Shown here: in pieces, positions 62,957-64,000 of the stretch | Layout of the letters: each line of letters begins with the position of its first letter | Numbering within the stretch: position 1 is the first letter of the stretch | Origin: Streptomyces himalayensis subsp. himalayensis | GTDB taxonomy: Bacteria; Actinomycetota; Actinomycetes; Streptomycetales; Streptomycetaceae | NCBI RefSeq assembly: GCF_013778455.1 | Contig: NZ_JACEHE010000008.1 | Span: forward strand, 124,001 to 188,000 | Reading direction: 5' to 3' | DNA length: 64,000 bases | Translations under genes and position numbers: made by a program | Notes under the pieces: generated by a model | Database searches by the model: none | Told to the model about the DNA's origin: nothing | The model's input: the letters and a program-made list of their open reading frames with translations, nothing else

Positions 62957-64000
62957 GTGAGACACGTCATCGCCCTCGATGTGGGCGGCACCGGGATGAA
63001 AGCCGCCCTCATAGGGGTGGACGGCGCGGTCCTGCACCGGGCGCGCCGAGCGACCGGCCGCGAGCGCGGAGCCGACGCCGTCGTCGAGACGATCCTCGCC
63101 TTCGCCGCCGAGCTGCGCGCCCACGGCGAGGAACACTTCGGTCAGCCCGCATCGGCCGCGGGCGTCGCCGTCCCGGGCATCGTCGACGCCGAGCAGGGCA
63201 TCGCCGCGTACGCCGCGAACCTGGGCTGGCGCGACGTACCCCTGCGTGACCTGCTCAGCAGCCGGCTCGACGGCGTGCCCGTCGCCCTCGGCCACGATGT
63301 GCGCACGGGCGGGTTCGCGGAGGGCCGGATCGGCGCGGGCAAGGGCGCCGACCGGTTTCTCTTCGTCGCGCTGGGCACCGGTATCGCCGGCGCCATCGGC
63401 ATCGACGGCTCGGTCGAGGCGGGCGCCCACGGCTTCGCGGGCGAGATCGGCCACATCGTCGTACGCCCCGGCGGCATCCCGTGTCCCTGCGGGCAGCGCG
63501 GCTGTCTGGAGCGGCTGTCCTCGGCGTCCGCCGTGGGGCAGGCATGGGCGGAGGCCGGCGGCGACCCGGACGCGGATGCCGCGGACTGTGCGAAGGCCGT
63601 GGAATCGGGGGACCCGAGGGCCATGACCGTCTGGCGGAACGCCGTCGACGCGCTCGCCGACGGGCTCGTCACCGCGCTCACTCTGCTGGACCCGCGCATC
63701 CTGATCATCGGTGGCGGTCTCGCCGAGGCCGGGGAAACGTTGTTCACGCCCCTGCGGGCCGCCGTCGAGCAGCGCGTCACGTTCCAGAAGATCCCGGCCA
63801 TCGTCCCGGCCGCCCTCGGGGACAGCGCCGGATGCCTGGGCGCCGGCCTGCTCGCCCGGGATCTGATCGGCGCGGGCGTCACCGACGCCGCAGAACGCGA
63901 TACCACAGGCCCGGGCACCACAAGCCCGGGAACGACGGTCCCAGGCACGACAGGCCCGATCCCCACAGACATCGCCCCCACAACCCCCTCGGAGGTAACC
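62957..64000 (+). CDS. nagK: ROK family sugar kinase, probable N-acetylglucosamine kinase (3' end outside window)
   Basis: 348 codons are inside the window and the frame is still open at the edge. IALDVGGTGMKAALIG is the phosphate-binding loop, ALGTGIAGAIG follows, and CPCGQRGCLE is the ROK zinc motif; GHDVRTGGFAEGRIG also matches. The DasR-like operators upstream and the divergent sugar-binding gene support GlcNAc as substrate; in S. coelicolor the matching gene precedes nagA. The last 30 or so residues are a Thr/Gly/Pro-rich tail (GPGTTSPGTTVPGTTGP). GGAGGTAACC at the very end looks like the ribosome site of the next gene. Confidence 0.85.
   Translation, partial: MRHVIALDVGGTGMKAALIGVDGAVLHRARRATGRERGADAVVETILAFAAELRAHGEEHFGQPASAAGVAVPGIVDAEQGIAAYAANLGWRDVPLRDLLSSRLDGVPVALGHDVRTGGFAEGRIGAGKGADRFLFVALGTGIAGAIGIDGSVEAGAHGFAGEIGHIVVRPGGIPCPCGQRGCLERLSSASAVGQAWAEAGGDPDADAADCAKAVESGDPRAMTVWRNAVDALADGLVTALTLLDPRILIIGGGLAEAGETLFTPLRAAVEQRVTFQKIPAIVPAALGDSAGCLGAGLLARDLIGAGVTDAAERDTTGPGTTSPGTTVPGTTGPIPTDIAPTTPSEVT

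Overview
The window is a stretch of high-GC actinobacterial chromosome, almost certainly Streptomyces. The signs are strong GC bias at third codon positions, many GTG starts, leaderless promoters, a futalosine menaquinone pair (mqnB/mqnD), a lone groEL with CIRCE elements, HelD and XPB helicases, and a gene order I recognise from the conserved core of Streptomyces chromosomes. No prophage, insertion sequence, CRISPR array, rRNA or tRNA was seen. Most of the window is housekeeping sequence; the unusual content is regulatory sites, gene relics and duplicated gene ends.

Layout. 1-5110 (minus): an acyl-CoA carboxylase cluster (biotin carboxylase subunit cut by the window edge, methylcrotonyl-CoA carboxylase-type beta subunit, AtuA-like protein, TIGR03084 protein) that looks like leucine or isoprenoid acid catabolism. 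5286-19181: a drug/metabolite exporter, a large FAD/Fe-S oxidoreductase, serC, a secreted propeller-like protein, an SGNH hydrolase, a Uma2 protein, an aldo/keto reductase, thpR, an MFS pump with its MarR regulator, and a purine permease. 19465-34645: DUF2530, a P-type ATPase, a 1,097-residue Hsp90/sacsin-type ATPase protein, DUF3027, an MFS protein, a DUF2771 lipoprotein, mqnB-mqnD, a cold-shock protein, a HAD phosphatase and a HAAS-domain membrane protein. 34964-44018: the XPB helicase pair, a GT87 mannosyltransferase and a HelD-type RNA polymerase recycling ATPase. 44177-51193: a sortase-type surface adhesin broken by a TAG codon, cutC, an HD hydrolase, a GNAT relic, an RpiR/SIS regulator with murQ, and a decayed toxin-antitoxin pair. 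51263-58396: an old-yellow-enzyme homologue, groEL with a double CIRCE, a cold-shock protein, the metM-metO methionine operon behind a SAM riboswitch, and gpgS. 58664-64000: otsA and otsB (trehalose), DUF3263, a sugar-binding lipoprotein and nagK (cut by the right edge).

How the parts connect. The gene usually labelled thrC at 55746-57050 follows a SAM riboswitch and precedes a sulfur-carrier gene. This matches the MetM/MetO route, in which O-phosphohomoserine is converted to homocysteine with a protein thiocarboxylate. The amino-sugar genes (RpiR regulator, murQ, sugar-binding lipoprotein, nagK) share DasR-like operator sequences; the RpiR gene and the lipoprotein also share a GAAA/TTTC palindrome, which suggests one cell-wall/chitin amino-sugar regulon.

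The most unusual pattern is a set of duplicated gene ends: the tail of mqnD, two extra tails of the aldo/keto reductase, and a 77-bp copy of the TIGR03084/AtuA junction. The copies differ from the intact gene mostly at synonymous positions, as two diverged alleles would. They look like scars of recombination with related DNA rather than fresh tandem duplications. Dispersed extragenic palindromes, one nested inside another, add to the picture.
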